A stretch of DNA of 64,000 bases from Burkholderia pyrrocinia (GTDB lineage Bacteria; Pseudomonadota; Gammaproteobacteria; Burkholderiales; Burkholderiaceae), in the NCBI RefSeq assembly GCF_001028665.1, contig NZ_CP011504.1, positions 310,001 to 374,000 of the forward strand, written 5' to 3'. Made by a program: the position numbers and the translations under genes. The number at the start of each line of letters is the position of its first letter. The first letter of the stretch is position 1. Under the pieces are notes generated by a model, which saw only the letters and a program-made list of their open reading frames with translations, was not told where the DNA came from and did not search any database. Shown here piece after piece: positions 18,067 through 25,991 of the stretch.

Positions 18067-18861
18067 CTAATTCATCCTCCTCGCTTGTTCTTCAACATCA
18101 AGCGCACTACACATCAACCACATCCTTATTGGCTTCACACCCCCTTCATACTTAATCTTGCACCATCCAGCCCCAGCCTCTTCAACCACCGCTCGATCCC
18201 CTTCAATCAAATATTTTTTTGTCTTTCCTCTGATACTCGACTCGTCAAATAGATATGTTTTCGACTTCACTCTGACAGGAATACTGTCGGCCGAACTCAT
18301 CAACAAGGCAAGAGGAGAATCTATCGCTTTCCGAACATCTTTTCTCGATTGGTAAGGAAACTTCCAAACTCGTTTCTGACCGTCGGATAGCCAACTGTAA
18401 CCAACCCCGAACCATTCAGTAGAGCGCTCATCTTGACGCAAGATATCCCCGATTTGTTCAAAAACAGAAACTGAGTAAAACTTACCCGACGAATTAGGCT
18501 CCACAAGCGAGTACCGAACTTCAAAAGAGTGAATTACAAAGACTTTTTCTCGTTGATCAGGTCCAATTTTCATTGAAAAGGCATCGACAATTTCACCAGG
18601 AGTGTCGTCATAAGGTAGCCCTCTTCCTTTCGCTTCCACCGGCACACCTCCAAGCGCACTGGAATACAACGAAATTCCATCAAGACCGATTGGCACCCCA
18701 GTCCTATCATCCAATATAGGCTCCCGAACAAAGCAAACCGTTCCACTCTTTGTATTCAATGATGGAAAAATTTGCTTACCTTGAAGATCAGAACACGAAT
18801 CTTTCGAAAACGCCGAACCACTTACAAGCGCAATCACCATAAAGATGAAACCTTTAATCAT
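18067..18861 (-). CDS. Exported protein, putative orphan T6SS immunity protein
   Basis: A 264-residue protein with an N-terminal signal peptide (MIKGFIFMVIALVSGSAFS). I do not recognise the central part. The last ~65 residues (KTYLFDE..KKYLIEGDRAVVEE..WCKI..MWLMCSALDV) match the C-terminal domain of the two other exported proteins in this cluster (19001-19663 and 22265-23188). The gene is visibly AT-richer than the T6SS core genes. No effector gene lies directly upstream of it, so it may protect against a lost or related toxin. The ATG at 18861 starts the signal peptide; a GTG lies one codon earlier. No clear RBS is seen. Confidence 0.7.
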   Translation of the reverse strand: MIKGFIFMVIALVSGSAFSKDSCSDLQGKQIFPSLNTKSGTVCFVREPILDDRTGVPIGLDGISLYSSALGGVPVEAKGRGLPYDDTPGEIVDAFSMKIGPDQREKVFVIHSFEVRYSLVEPNSSGKFYSVSVFEQIGDILRQDERSTEWFGVGYSWLSDGQKRVWKFPYQSRKDVRKAIDSPLALLMSSADSIPVRVKSKTYLFDESSIRGKTKKYLIEGDRAVVEEAGAGWCKIKYEGGVKPIRMWLMCSALDVEEQARRMN

Positions 18862-19000
18862 CACAAAATAATCATAATTTAATCCATCAAGATGGCCACC
18901 GATCGCCTCACCACTTCACCACATCGCGGCACCTCACCTTCGCAAACCACGACTCTTCAATTAATTATCTTTAAAAAAACATCAACTTATCCACACACAA

Positions 19001-19663
19001 TCACTTGGCACAAAAATCTATGTCCGAGCAATCAATCCATTTAACAAGATGACGCCCATTAGCCGTTACAAATTCGATCTTCCAAAATCTTGAGTCAGGG
19101 GATACATTAATTATTCTCACCGAATCGCCCTTGATTACATAGGAGCGACTCACTTGCGACTTCGACGGGGAATCGTACAAAAAAGCTCTTTTCGCAACAA
19201 CCTTTCGTTCGCCGGCGCGATATCCCAACAAATCATCCCTGTGCATTTCAACCCGATTCGGGCCATAGTAACCCCCTCCTTTCGGCTGCTTTACAACTTT
19301 CCACAGCAGCCGCTCGCCTTCCAACGTAATCTCCGCGACTCCACCCGTAGCACCAAAAAACGAGTAAAAATTAACAAGTGCCTTATTTTTTCTATCTTCT
19401 GCACGGCCACTTATATTATGCTCCCCGTCCGGACTGCAATCTATTCTGTTGCCATTCCGAGTAATAAAGCAGTACGACCCTGAAATATTCCCTGCCCCGT
19501 CTTCATTAATTTTGACGACAAACGTGGAGTAGGGCTTGCTTTGCCCCGTGACAACCTCTTTGAATGACCAACTTCCAGAGAACGATTGGTCATTTGCAAA
19601 TGCAAGCCCGGACTTCAATATCATCAAAACAGCCGAAAGCCAAAATAGCGACCTCATCTCCAT
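19001..19663 (-). CDS. Exported protein, putative immunity protein for the GH108 effector
   Basis: A 220-residue protein with a signal peptide ending near LAFA-ND (about residues 1-24). The middle looks like a small beta-rich lipocalin-like stretch (SFSGSWSFKEVVTGQSK). The C-terminal ~65 residues share the domain AFLYDSPSKSQVSRSYVIKGD...WKI...WIDCSD with its two relatives nearby. It starts 21 nt after the stop of the upstream toxin gene (19685-22096), and GGAG lies 9 nt before the ATG. A periplasmic location fits protection against a peptidoglycan-degrading toxin. The immunity role is inferred from order and export. Confidence 0.75.
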   Translation of the reverse strand: MEMRSLFWLSAVLMILKSGLAFANDQSFSGSWSFKEVVTGQSKPYSTFVVKINEDGAGNISGSYCFITRNGNRIDCSPDGEHNISGRAEDRKNKALVNFYSFFGATGGVAEITLEGERLLWKVVKQPKGGGYYGPNRVEMHRDDLLGYRAGERKVVAKRAFLYDSPSKSQVSRSYVIKGDSVRIINVSPDSRFWKIEFVTANGRHLVKWIDCSDIDFCAK

Positions 19664-19684
19664 ACTCTAAATCTCCACGCCGAG

Positions 19685-22096
19685 TCAATCATTTACACGG
19701 TTGAGCCAACCCTTCAAATTTTCAAGTTGCGTTGAATCGTTAACAGTCAGATTCGTATAGTATTGGCGGCGAATTTCAGCAATGTCCTGTAGAAGGGTGT
19801 CTTGGTCATTGACATTATTTAGTGCCGAGACGGTTTGCTCTCCCATCCCGCCATCCACGGCAACATTACCATTATATTTTTCATTAATTAATTTTTGAAT
19901 CTGCTTAGCCGCACCACCAGATGTAATTGTCCAGTCATACACCATCAATGCAACACGCATATCCTTGAACTTACAGAACCCCTTTGGCTGCCAGTATCTC
20001 TTCAAATATATCGTCTCCGCCTGTTCGTCGGTCATATTTTTAAGATTTTCGAGACTAGGCTCAACACCAAGATCTTCCATTGCATAGGCCTGCCATGTGT
20101 TCCACGCAATCCCGTGATTAGTTGCGCCACCCTTGTCGTTCTTTCTATTCGAATACCCCCCTTCATGACGAAGGATAATTGGCGATATTTTTTTAAATTT
20201 TTTGGCGCAGTCGCACTCGTCTGCAAAATTTGCGATGATCGCGATCGGATTGATGTGATAGACATTCGCCTCTGGGAAACTTGTTACTCCAGCCTGCACA
20301 TCATCCCACCACGCCAACTTCTCAATTCGCTTCTGTTCTTCCTCATGCTGCAGCTTCGGCCCCGTCTGCTTTTCCAACTCGGCGATCAACTGCTTCCATT
20401 TCGACGGATTCGCCCACTCGCTCTCGTGCTTGATGATCAGCCGAGACGCCGCCTGCATCAGCCATGGATATCCACCACGCTCGATCCGAGACAGCGTGCA
20501 TAGTTCATCAGCCGCTCGCTTGCCGTCTCCTGCCGTGAACAGAGCGTCATACACCTTGAGCATCAACGGACTGAGCTTCGAACGCGAAGCAAGGTCGTCA
20601 ACATTGGCGCCGCTCGCATAATCAATCCACCCCTGCGTTGTCGCAAAGATCGTATGCGCCGGATCATGGGTATCTGCCAGGCACTCGAAATCAATCCACT
20701 TCTGTGCGAACTCTCGGGTCACCTGGCCGCCCGCGTGGTTGAAGTCGCACACCCAACCGTCAATCGGCTGACCTTGTGCATTCACACCGTGAACATGCCA
20801 CCAGTTCACGGGATAACCCGGATCGGGATTCGGTCGCGGCTCGGCAACTCGTCGATCCGGGTCACGCGCCAGTTCAGCAAGCGAATACATCTGAACGGCG
20901 TCCGTCTTTCTCAACTGTGGGTCAACACCAGGGACAAATTTTTTCTTGTCTTGAGTACGTTGATACAGCACCGTACCCGGCGCGATCCGCAGGATCGTCG
21001 GCTCGGATGGCAGGCCCAATGCAGTCCAGTCCTCCTTGTTCGGACTGTGTTGATTGACCCACGCACGTCCTTGTTCGAGGAACGGCTGGATGCTGTCATC
21101 GCAGAAGACTTCGATGTGTGCCATTCGGGTTCCCGAACTACACTGGTTCAGCGAGTCGTAGCGCCCCAAATGCCCAATCAGGTCCCCTGCCTTGACTGGA
21201 ATGCCGGACGCATCACCTGGCGCACCTTGGCCAGTCGTCACGACAACCCGATCAAATATAGAGTCCTCAACCGTCTCTTCGGCGACCGGACCACCGTTTT
21301 CCTGGCCGAGAAAGACCCACTTGCCGATCGCACTCGACGGTTCGACATATTCACCTGCTTTCTGTGAATACAGTGATGTCCCACGAAGATCCATCAACTG
21401 CCCCCACGGCTTTCCGTTCTTCGTCTCAATCTTCCCGATGCCGACGTTGGCGCCTTGCGGCAGAATCGCGATGGGGCTCCCCCCCGGGGTCTTGCGAATA
21501 CGCAGCCCCTGCTGTGCCGGATCGGGAGCCTGCCCGCTTCGGCCAGACGCTTGCTTGTCCTGCGCATACTGCGTCACCAGCCATTGCCGCGGCCAATACG
21601 ACGGCTTTTCCCGCTTCGGGAAGTTTGCGTAGTCTTCCCATGACATCAGGTGCATGTATAGGCTGTAAAACGTCAGCTTCGTGTCCCGTGGGAACTCCAT
21701 CGTGTGCCGCACCAGCGCAAAGGTCGTGCTATACGGTGCCTCGTACGGCGATCCGCCATCTGCCGTTGCGACCTCGCTGACTGGATAGGCCTTATTGACG
21801 CGAAACGCGATCAACACGCCATCGGCGATGCACCGCAATCCTCCATCGAGGTCCAGCGACTGCACGGCGCCGGCCTCCGTGACATGGATGCCGCCATGCC
21901 ACATGCCGTTACTGCTCGCGAGATAGGTCCCGGACGGCTCACGCTCGGCTAGCAGTCGATAAATTGCGTGTTCATCGGTGAACTGCGCGGATGCCTTGGA
22001 CTGGCCCTGCCCCTTGCGCAGGAACGGAAACGCAAACGGCAGTAGCTTCAGCTTGGCTGGCGCGGCCGGCTTCTTCGGTGCGGGTTGGGTTGGCAT
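19685..22096 (-). CDS. Mosaic T6SS effector with M23-like/SH3 core and GH108 muramidase tip
   Basis: An 803-residue protein. Residues ~57-340 form an M23 peptidase-like fold (HGGIH at 67-71, YMHL with H150, IGHLGRYDS, AHIEVF with H327) interrupted by a bacterial SH3-like segment at ~195-250 (GLRIRKTPGGSPIAILPQG). Two usual zinc ligands look replaced (H71 for Asp, M325 for the first His of HxH). The C-terminal ~160 residues are a GH108 lysozyme-like domain: HEGGYSNRKNDKGGATNHGI from residue 644, with E645 as the likely catalytic acid. The gene follows a vgrG 3' relic by 8 nt and precedes an exported immunity candidate. There is no signal peptide, as expected for VgrG/PAAR-delivered toxins. The toxin role is inferred. 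Confidence 0.85.
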   Translation of the reverse strand: MPTQPAPKKPAAPAKLKLLPFAFPFLRKGQGQSKASAQFTDEHAIYRLLAEREPSGTYLASSNGMWHGGIHVTEAGAVQSLDLDGGLRCIADGVLIAFRVNKAYPVSEVATADGGSPYEAPYSTTFALVRHTMEFPRDTKLTFYSLYMHLMSWEDYANFPKREKPSYWPRQWLVTQYAQDKQASGRSGQAPDPAQQGLRIRKTPGGSPIAILPQGANVGIGKIETKNGKPWGQLMDLRGTSLYSQKAGEYVEPSSAIGKWVFLGQENGGPVAEETVEDSIFDRVVVTTGQGAPGDASGIPVKAGDLIGHLGRYDSLNQCSSGTRMAHIEVFCDDSIQPFLEQGRAWVNQHSPNKEDWTALGLPSEPTILRIAPGTVLYQRTQDKKKFVPGVDPQLRKTDAVQMYSLAELARDPDRRVAEPRPNPDPGYPVNWWHVHGVNAQGQPIDGWVCDFNHAGGQVTREFAQKWIDFECLADTHDPAHTIFATTQGWIDYASGANVDDLASRSKLSPLMLKVYDALFTAGDGKRAADELCTLSRIERGGYPWLMQAASRLIIKHESEWANPSKWKQLIAELEKQTGPKLQHEEEQKRIEKLAWWDDVQAGVTSFPEANVYHINPIAIIANFADECDCAKKFKKISPIILRHEGGYSNRKNDKGGATNHGIAWNTWQAYAMEDLGVEPSLENLKNMTDEQAETIYLKRYWQPKGFCKFKDMRVALMVYDWTITSGGAAKQIQKLINEKYNGNVAVDGGMGEQTVSALNNVNDQDTLLQDIAEIRRQYYTNLTVNDSTQLENLKGWLNRVND
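20590..21830 (-). repeat. Long direct repeat, copy 1 (core of first effector)
   Basis: About 1.24 kb in which I see no base difference from the copy at 24468-25708 (offset 3878). Outside it the two genes diverge gradually on both sides, which points to recent gene conversion or duplication of the effector core. Confidence 0.9.
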
Positions 22097-22104
22097 GGAT
22101 GAGC

Positions 22105-22188
22105 TTATTCAGAGAATCCGAAGTTCGTGGCGTTCTTCACGTCGTTGAGTGGCGCCTCGGACCACGACGGAAATTTGAAGCTGCCGCC
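22105..22188 (-). pseudogene. Relic of a vgrG 3' end (27 codons)
   Basis: The codons for GGSFKFPSWSEAPLNDVKNA and then TNFGFSE plus stop closely match the last 27 residues of the intact VgrG (GGSFKFPTWSTVPLNDVKNT, then LNFGFSE). Nothing upstream of the first glycine matches vgrG. The stop lies 8 nt before the effector start, the same spacing as between the intact vgrG and its effector. The DNA is clearly not identical to the local vgrG end, so it came from a different vgrG. It marks the boundary of a captured cassette. Confidence 0.85.
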
Positions 22189-22264
22189 GTCTAGGTATGC
22201 GGTAGCGCCATGGAGCATCGTACGCCTTAAGCAAATATTGCCCAGAAAATTAAGACTCGACGCT

Positions 22265-23188
22265 TCAATTACCTGTGGAGCACGCATTCACATCTTCACA
22301 ACGAATCCATCGCTCGATAATATTTCCGTTCTTCTGACGATACCTTGACATCACAAACCCCTTCGACAAGCCAGATTCATTCACCAATACTGAATCACCT
22401 TGGACAAGGTAGGATCTAGTAACTGATGATTTCTCGGGCATTGCATATAGATACGCCTTCTTTGAAATCACTGCATGTCCGACCCAGGCACCCGACTCAA
22501 CTGGTGCTACGTGGATAGGTCTGCCATTCCGACCGCTAGTCAGGATCTTCTTCAACTTAGCGGCGTTTTCCGCGTCTCCATCCCTCTGCAATTGGACAAG
22601 TAGTTTCAAATAAGCACTTCTGTTACCTGCACGTGGTGGATCGCACGCAAGCAGATTGTCAAATGTGGTACCTTCCGCCAGATATGCTAGGATTGGCGGC
22701 TGTGAAGTTTGGTATCCGTTTTTGTGTTTCGATGAATAAGCGGCATAGATGTCGGTTGCATTAGGTGGATTATCGAAGATCGGCTCAATGTTGACGGACC
22801 ACTGGTGAGGCGCTTGCCACTCTCCACCACAGAGTGCATCTTGCGCCACATGTACAACGCAACCGTCCTTCATACGTACGAAGGCACATAGATACTCGGA
22901 GCGCACAGACACACCACTGGAATCAGCGAGCTCTCCTTCAGCAGAAAAATTCACGACCGAGTACTGTTTGTCCGGAGACAGGCTGTTCGTACCGGGCTCG
23001 TAAAATCTCAACCCCTCATCGAAAGGGGCAAACATCGTACCATCTAGCCGCTTAAAGCGAAGCGATTGGTAGGCGTCGTGCCCGTGATTGGCATACTCTA
23101 AAATACTTGATTCACCCGACACATTCACCTGAGCCTGAACGCAAGCAGACAGTACTGCCAAGAACAAATATAGGGATCTACGAATCAT
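22265..23188 (-). CDS. Exported protein, putative immunity protein for the second effector
   Basis: A 307-residue protein with a signal peptide (MIRRSLYLFLAVLSACVQA; the C at residue 16 could act as a lipobox Cys). I do not recognise the central ~200 residues. The C-terminal ~65 residues (KAYLYAMPEKSSVTRSYLVQ, GDSVLV..., WIRCEDV) match the shared domain of the other two exported proteins in this locus. It starts 8 nt after the stop of the upstream toxin gene, with AGGA overlapping the toxin stop region, so translation is likely coupled. Order and export suggest an immunity role. Confidence 0.75.
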   Translation of the reverse strand: MIRRSLYLFLAVLSACVQAQVNVSGESSILEYANHGHDAYQSLRFKRLDGTMFAPFDEGLRFYEPGTNSLSPDKQYSVVNFSAEGELADSSGVSVRSEYLCAFVRMKDGCVVHVAQDALCGGEWQAPHQWSVNIEPIFDNPPNATDIYAAYSSKHKNGYQTSQPPILAYLAEGTTFDNLLACDPPRAGNRSAYLKLLVQLQRDGDAENAAKLKKILTSGRNGRPIHVAPVESGAWVGHAVISKKAYLYAMPEKSSVTRSYLVQGDSVLVNESGLSKGFVMSRYRQKNGNIIERWIRCEDVNACSTGN

Positions 23189-23196
23189 TTGAAGTC

Positions 23197-25983
23197 CTAC
23201 AGCATCCCGCGAAGGTGGTTGTAACGTTCTACAGCAGAGTTCATATGGCGTGATGGGCCATAGATCTGAATGAGTTCGGCTTCATACTGCGATCTGTTGT
23301 CACCCCATTGCGTCGGGTCCGTGCCCAATCCCGTGTGCCGTGCCCGAAGTGTATTAATCGATGCTCCAAGATCTACAGAGACATTACCGGGTGCGTTGAC
23401 GTCTTGATCAAGAACAAGTGCGCGACCTAACTGGGATGAAAAGAAGTCACTTGCGGAATTACTATAACCACTCGGTTTCTTAGCGATGGCAATGTGCAAA
23501 CGGCCAATGAAATCCACAACCTGCTTCTTCTGATACTCCTCATTGATCATCGCGTGCGCAATGGAAGCCAATGGTTTCGACTCCTTTGGGAATCCACTGT
23601 CCGCTTCTTGAAACTCCTTCTTGATGAAGTCATAGAGTTCCTGCCCAGTGATTTTCCTGTTTCCGGTATCACTGGATGAATAGTAAATCCTCGGACCTTT
23701 TTCCTGTACAACGGACCATCCGCATCGGCCAAAAATTTCCTCGAACAGACTAGGATTTTCGTTCTGAAATTCCCAGATCTGTTGTGGGAGTTCTCCGTAG
23801 CCTTCTGGTGTCACGGTCTTCTGCATGGCACCGGCACTGAATGTCTGCCAATCCCAAGCCTGCACAGCATCCATATTACCTTCGTTGGACGACATGGCGA
23901 TTACGATTGACTTTTCGTCCTCAGTGGCCTTGGACTTAGCAATGAGATCATCCCATCCCGTGAACTTATCCAACTTCTTTGTACCCGCAAAAACCGGGCC
24001 ATAGTATGTCTGAGGCGGATAGTGACGCCGATGTCTTACCCAACGGTAGCGGTTAAATACCTTGCCAAGACAACATCCGCAGGCGCAAGCATCCCCTTTT
24101 AAAAAATTCCCCCCTAACGCAACAGGATGAATATGAAAAACCTCCGATCCTGGAAATTCCGCTACTCCGGCCCTCACCTCATCCCACCACACGAGCTTCT
24201 CGATTCGCTTTCGTTCTTCCTCATTCTGACGGCTGGATCCCGTCTTCTTTTCCAACTCCGCAATCAGTTGCTTCCATTTCGACGAATTCGCCCACTCACT
24301 TTCATGCTTGACGATCAGCCGAGACGCCGCCTGCATCAACCACGGATATCCACCACGCTCGGTCCGAGACAGTGCGCATAATTCATCAGCCGCTCGCTTG
24401 CCATCTCCTGCCGTAAACAGAGCGTCATACACCTTGAGCATCAACGGACTGAGCTTCGAACGTGAAGCAAGGTCGTCAACATTGGCGCCGCTCGCATAAT
24501 CAATCCACCCCTGCGTTGTCGCAAAGATCGTATGCGCCGGATCATGGGTATCTGCCAGGCACTCGAAATCAATCCACTTCTGTGCGAACTCTCGGGTCAC
24601 CTGGCCGCCCGCGTGGTTGAAGTCGCACACCCAACCGTCAATCGGCTGACCTTGTGCATTCACACCGTGAACATGCCACCAGTTCACGGGATAACCCGGA
24701 TCGGGATTCGGTCGCGGCTCGGCAACTCGTCGATCCGGGTCACGCGCCAGTTCAGCAAGCGAATACATCTGAACGGCGTCCGTCTTTCTCAACTGTGGGT
24801 CAACACCAGGGACAAATTTTTTCTTGTCTTGAGTACGTTGATACAGCACCGTACCCGGCGCGATCCGCAGGATCGTCGGCTCGGATGGCAGGCCCAATGC
24901 AGTCCAGTCCTCCTTGTTCGGACTGTGTTGATTGACCCACGCACGTCCTTGTTCGAGGAACGGCTGGATGCTGTCATCGCAGAAGACTTCGATGTGTGCC
25001 ATTCGGGTTCCCGAACTACACTGGTTCAGCGAGTCGTAGCGCCCCAAATGCCCAATCAGGTCCCCTGCCTTGACTGGAATGCCGGACGCATCACCTGGCG
25101 CACCTTGGCCAGTCGTCACGACAACCCGATCAAATATAGAGTCCTCAACCGTCTCTTCGGCGACCGGACCACCGTTTTCCTGGCCGAGAAAGACCCACTT
25201 GCCGATCGCACTCGACGGTTCGACATATTCACCTGCTTTCTGTGAATACAGTGATGTCCCACGAAGATCCATCAACTGCCCCCACGGCTTTCCGTTCTTC
25301 GTCTCAATCTTCCCGATGCCGACGTTGGCGCCTTGCGGCAGAATCGCGATGGGGCTCCCCCCCGGGGTCTTGCGAATACGCAGCCCCTGCTGTGCCGGAT
25401 CGGGAGCCTGCCCGCTTCGGCCAGACGCTTGCTTGTCCTGCGCATACTGCGTCACCAGCCATTGCCGCGGCCAATACGACGGCTTTTCCCGCTTCGGGAA
25501 GTTTGCGTAGTCTTCCCATGACATCAGGTGCATGTATAGGCTGTAAAACGTCAGCTTCGTGTCCCGTGGGAACTCCATCGTGTGCCGCACCAGCGCAAAG
25601 GTCGTGCTATACGGTGCCTCGTACGGCGATCCGCCATCTGCCGTTGCGACCTCGCTGACTGGATAGGCCTTATTGACGCGAAACGCGATCAACACGCCAT
25701 CGGCGATGCACCGTAATCCCCCATCGAGGTCCAGCGACTGCCCGGCGCCGGCCTCCGTGACATGGATGCCGCCGTGCCACATGCCGTTACTGCTCGCGAG
25801 ATAGGTACCGGACGGTTCACTCTCGGCCAGCAACCGATAAATATCGTGCTCGTTGGTGAATCGAGTGGACGCCTCGGACTGACCTTGCCCTTTGCGCAAA
25901 AACGGAAACGCGAATGACAATTGCTTCAAACCGGCTTTGGCAGGCGGCGGCGGCGATTTCTTCGGTGCGGCTTTGGTCGCCAT
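23197..25983 (-). CDS. Mosaic T6SS effector with M23-like/SH3 core and lysozyme-like tip
   Basis: A 928-residue protein sharing its first ~620 residues with the 803-residue toxin downstream: the M23-like fold with HGGIH near residue 70, the SH3-like insertion, and the GWIDYASGANVDDLASRSKL region. The C-terminal ~330 residues are different. They contain SSNEGNMDAVQAWDWQTFSA from residue 698, followed by GAMQKT, which looks like a lysozyme-type active site with E701 as candidate catalytic Glu. A Cys-rich CACGCC stretch lies near the junction. The ATG at 25983 is 8 nt after the vgrG stop, so this is the direct cargo of that VgrG. A longer in-frame start would lie inside vgrG. The toxin activity is inferred. 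Confidence 0.8.
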   Translation of the reverse strand: MATKAAPKKSPPPPAKAGLKQLSFAFPFLRKGQGQSEASTRFTNEHDIYRLLAESEPSGTYLASSNGMWHGGIHVTEAGAGQSLDLDGGLRCIADGVLIAFRVNKAYPVSEVATADGGSPYEAPYSTTFALVRHTMEFPRDTKLTFYSLYMHLMSWEDYANFPKREKPSYWPRQWLVTQYAQDKQASGRSGQAPDPAQQGLRIRKTPGGSPIAILPQGANVGIGKIETKNGKPWGQLMDLRGTSLYSQKAGEYVEPSSAIGKWVFLGQENGGPVAEETVEDSIFDRVVVTTGQGAPGDASGIPVKAGDLIGHLGRYDSLNQCSSGTRMAHIEVFCDDSIQPFLEQGRAWVNQHSPNKEDWTALGLPSEPTILRIAPGTVLYQRTQDKKKFVPGVDPQLRKTDAVQMYSLAELARDPDRRVAEPRPNPDPGYPVNWWHVHGVNAQGQPIDGWVCDFNHAGGQVTREFAQKWIDFECLADTHDPAHTIFATTQGWIDYASGANVDDLASRSKLSPLMLKVYDALFTAGDGKRAADELCALSRTERGGYPWLMQAASRLIVKHESEWANSSKWKQLIAELEKKTGSSRQNEEERKRIEKLVWWDEVRAGVAEFPGSEVFHIHPVALGGNFLKGDACACGCCLGKVFNRYRWVRHRRHYPPQTYYGPVFAGTKKLDKFTGWDDLIAKSKATEDEKSIVIAMSSNEGNMDAVQAWDWQTFSAGAMQKTVTPEGYGELPQQIWEFQNENPSLFEEIFGRCGWSVVQEKGPRIYYSSSDTGNRKITGQELYDFIKKEFQEADSGFPKESKPLASIAHAMINEEYQKKQVVDFIGRLHIAIAKKPSGYSNSASDFFSSQLGRALVLDQDVNAPGNVSVDLGASINTLRARHTGLGTDPTQWGDNRSQYEAELIQIYGPSRHMNSAVERYNHLRGML
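24468..25708 (-). repeat. Long direct repeat, copy 2 (core of second effector)
   Basis: Same sequence as 20590-21830. The repeat covers most of the SH3-like insertion, the second half of the M23-like fold and the following linker domain, but not the N-termini or the toxin tips. Confidence 0.9.
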
Positions 25984-25991
25984 GGTCGGGT

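Noticed and set aside
20654..21367. A plus-strand 237-codon frame, present twice (also 24532-25245)
   Set aside because: Identical copies only because they lie antisense in the duplicated toxin core; no RBS or domain.
22105..22287. A 60-residue gene in front of the first toxin
   Set aside because: Its last 27 codons are a vgrG tail relic and the upstream part has no support, so it is annotated as a pseudogene fragment instead.
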